A stretch of DNA of 39,349 nt, from assembly GCA_015069265.1 (NCBI GenBank), contig SVIY01000006.1, positions 1 through 39,349 on the forward strand, read 5' to 3'. This stretch comes from Clostridiales bacterium. Lineage in GTDB: Bacteria; Bacillota; Clostridia; Christensenellales; Borkfalkiaceae. The notes under the pieces are model-generated. The model had not been told where the DNA came from. It did not search any database and saw nothing but the letters and a program-made list of their open reading frames with translations. The position numbers and the translations under genes were made by a program. Of this stretch, positions 39,106 through 39,349 are shown piece after piece. The first letter of the stretch is position 1. Every line of letters starts with the position of its first letter.

Positions 39106-39128
39106 TTTTTGTGCAACTTGCACAAAAA
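39106..39128. repeat. Perfect inverted repeat after the yfbR-like gene
   Basis: TTTTTGTGCAA, one C, then TTGCACAAAAA, directly after the stop codon. No T-run follows the stem on either strand, so it is not a standard terminator. Its TGCACAAAA half resembles the sites upstream of the XRE gene at 7.7 kb. Confidence 0.6.
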
Positions 39129-39227
39129 CAGTGGTGTAAATTATCGTTAAAACAGTTGAAATTTTTGTTTAAATAGTGTAAAATATAATAGAAATTAAAG
39201 GTCGCAAAAGCGACGTGGAGGAAAATT

Positions 39228-39349
39228 ATGGCAAGTTTAAACCTTAAAAACATTTACAAGATTTATCCGTCGGGCGTAACCGCAGTTACCGACTTTAATC
39301 TTGACATTGAAGACAAAGAGTTTATCGTATTCGTAGGACCTTCAGGTTG
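39228..39349 (+). CDS. ABC transporter ATP-binding subunit, 5' end only
   Basis: The first 40 codons before the window ends: MASLNLKNIYKIYPSGVTAV, then a DFNLDIEDKEFIVFVGPSG stretch leading into Walker A. This N-terminus is characteristic of the MsmK/UgpC-type ATPases shared by carbohydrate ABC importers. GTGGAGGA lies upstream of the ATG, and TATAAT at 39184-39189 may be its -10. The remainder is outside the window. Confidence 0.88.
   Translation, partial: MASLNLKNIYKIYPSGVTAVTDFNLDIEDKEFIVFVGPSG

Noticed and set aside
39106-39128. Intrinsic terminator after the yfbR-like gene
   Set aside because: A near-perfect palindrome with T/A runs in its arms but no T-run following the stem on either strand.

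Overview
The window looks like a chromosomal contig from an uncultured, AT-leaning (low-40s %GC by eye), anaerobic Firmicute of the Clostridia. The main evidence is gene order and gene content shared with endospore formers: the yqfC-yqfD-pgpH-ybeY-era-yqzL-recO string, the rsmD-coaD-ylbJ neighbourhood, strong purine-rich Shine-Dalgarno sites, classic sigma-A promoters with 17-base spacers, a pyruvate phosphate dikinase, and M-box and TPP riboswitches. The reduced versions of several genes suggest a streamlined lineage. A gut Christensenellales-like bacterium is my guess, not something I can prove from the sequence. The left end is an assembly fold-back, and both terminal genes are cut.

Layout. 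1-2.7 kb: a truncated transketolase (minus) and an archaeal/eukaryal-type prolyl-tRNA synthetase, transcribed divergently. 2.7-3.0 kb: a repeat-filled gap. 3.0-7.6 kb: a membrane protein, then a compact run of mnmE, a LysR regulator, uppP and mscL. 7.7-10.1 kb: a small XRE regulator with two palindromic sites, a convergent mgtE under an M-box riboswitch, and a PH-domain membrane protein. 10.3-12.4 kb: an aconitase-family hydratase. 12.5-17.4 kb: the sporulation/ribosome-maturation cluster, including a 37-residue YqzL gene. It lacks the phoH, dgkA and cdd genes of the Bacillus order and carries a PgpH without its extracellular domain. 17.6-20.2 kb: ppdK.

20.3-23.6 kb holds one 1078-residue protein that I cannot assign to a family. 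It is flanked by two related copies of the same terminator, which suggests it was inserted or duplicated into the ppdK-alr junction. 23.7-26.4 kb: alr, a membrane protein, rsmD and coaD, then ylbJ in opposite orientation with a sigma-E-like promoter. 27.4-31.0 kb: rarA and tex; rarA appears to be leaderless. 31.1-34.3 kb: a three-gene amino-sugar operon (Gfo/Idh/MocA protein, nagA-like, nagB-like). 34.3-35.5 kb: an XRE repressor divergent from a leucine-rich-repeat lipoprotein, whose promoter spacer is filled exactly by a palindrome.

35.5-36.2 kb is a 730-base gap with a candidate small RNA and repeats related to those at 2.7 kb. 36.2-39.3 kb: a C_GCAxxG_C_C protein, a small membrane protein, a ThiT thiamine transporter with an extra N-terminal membrane domain under a TPP riboswitch, a YfbR-type nucleotidase with an altered HD motif, and the start of an ABC-transporter ATPase.

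No CRISPR array, insertion sequence, tRNA or rRNA was recognised. The points most worth following are the 1078-residue protein with its duplicated terminators, the candidate small RNA near 35.7 kb, the shortened PgpH, the ylbJ/rarA divergent start region, the ThiT fusion and the Gfo/Idh-nagA-nagB operon.
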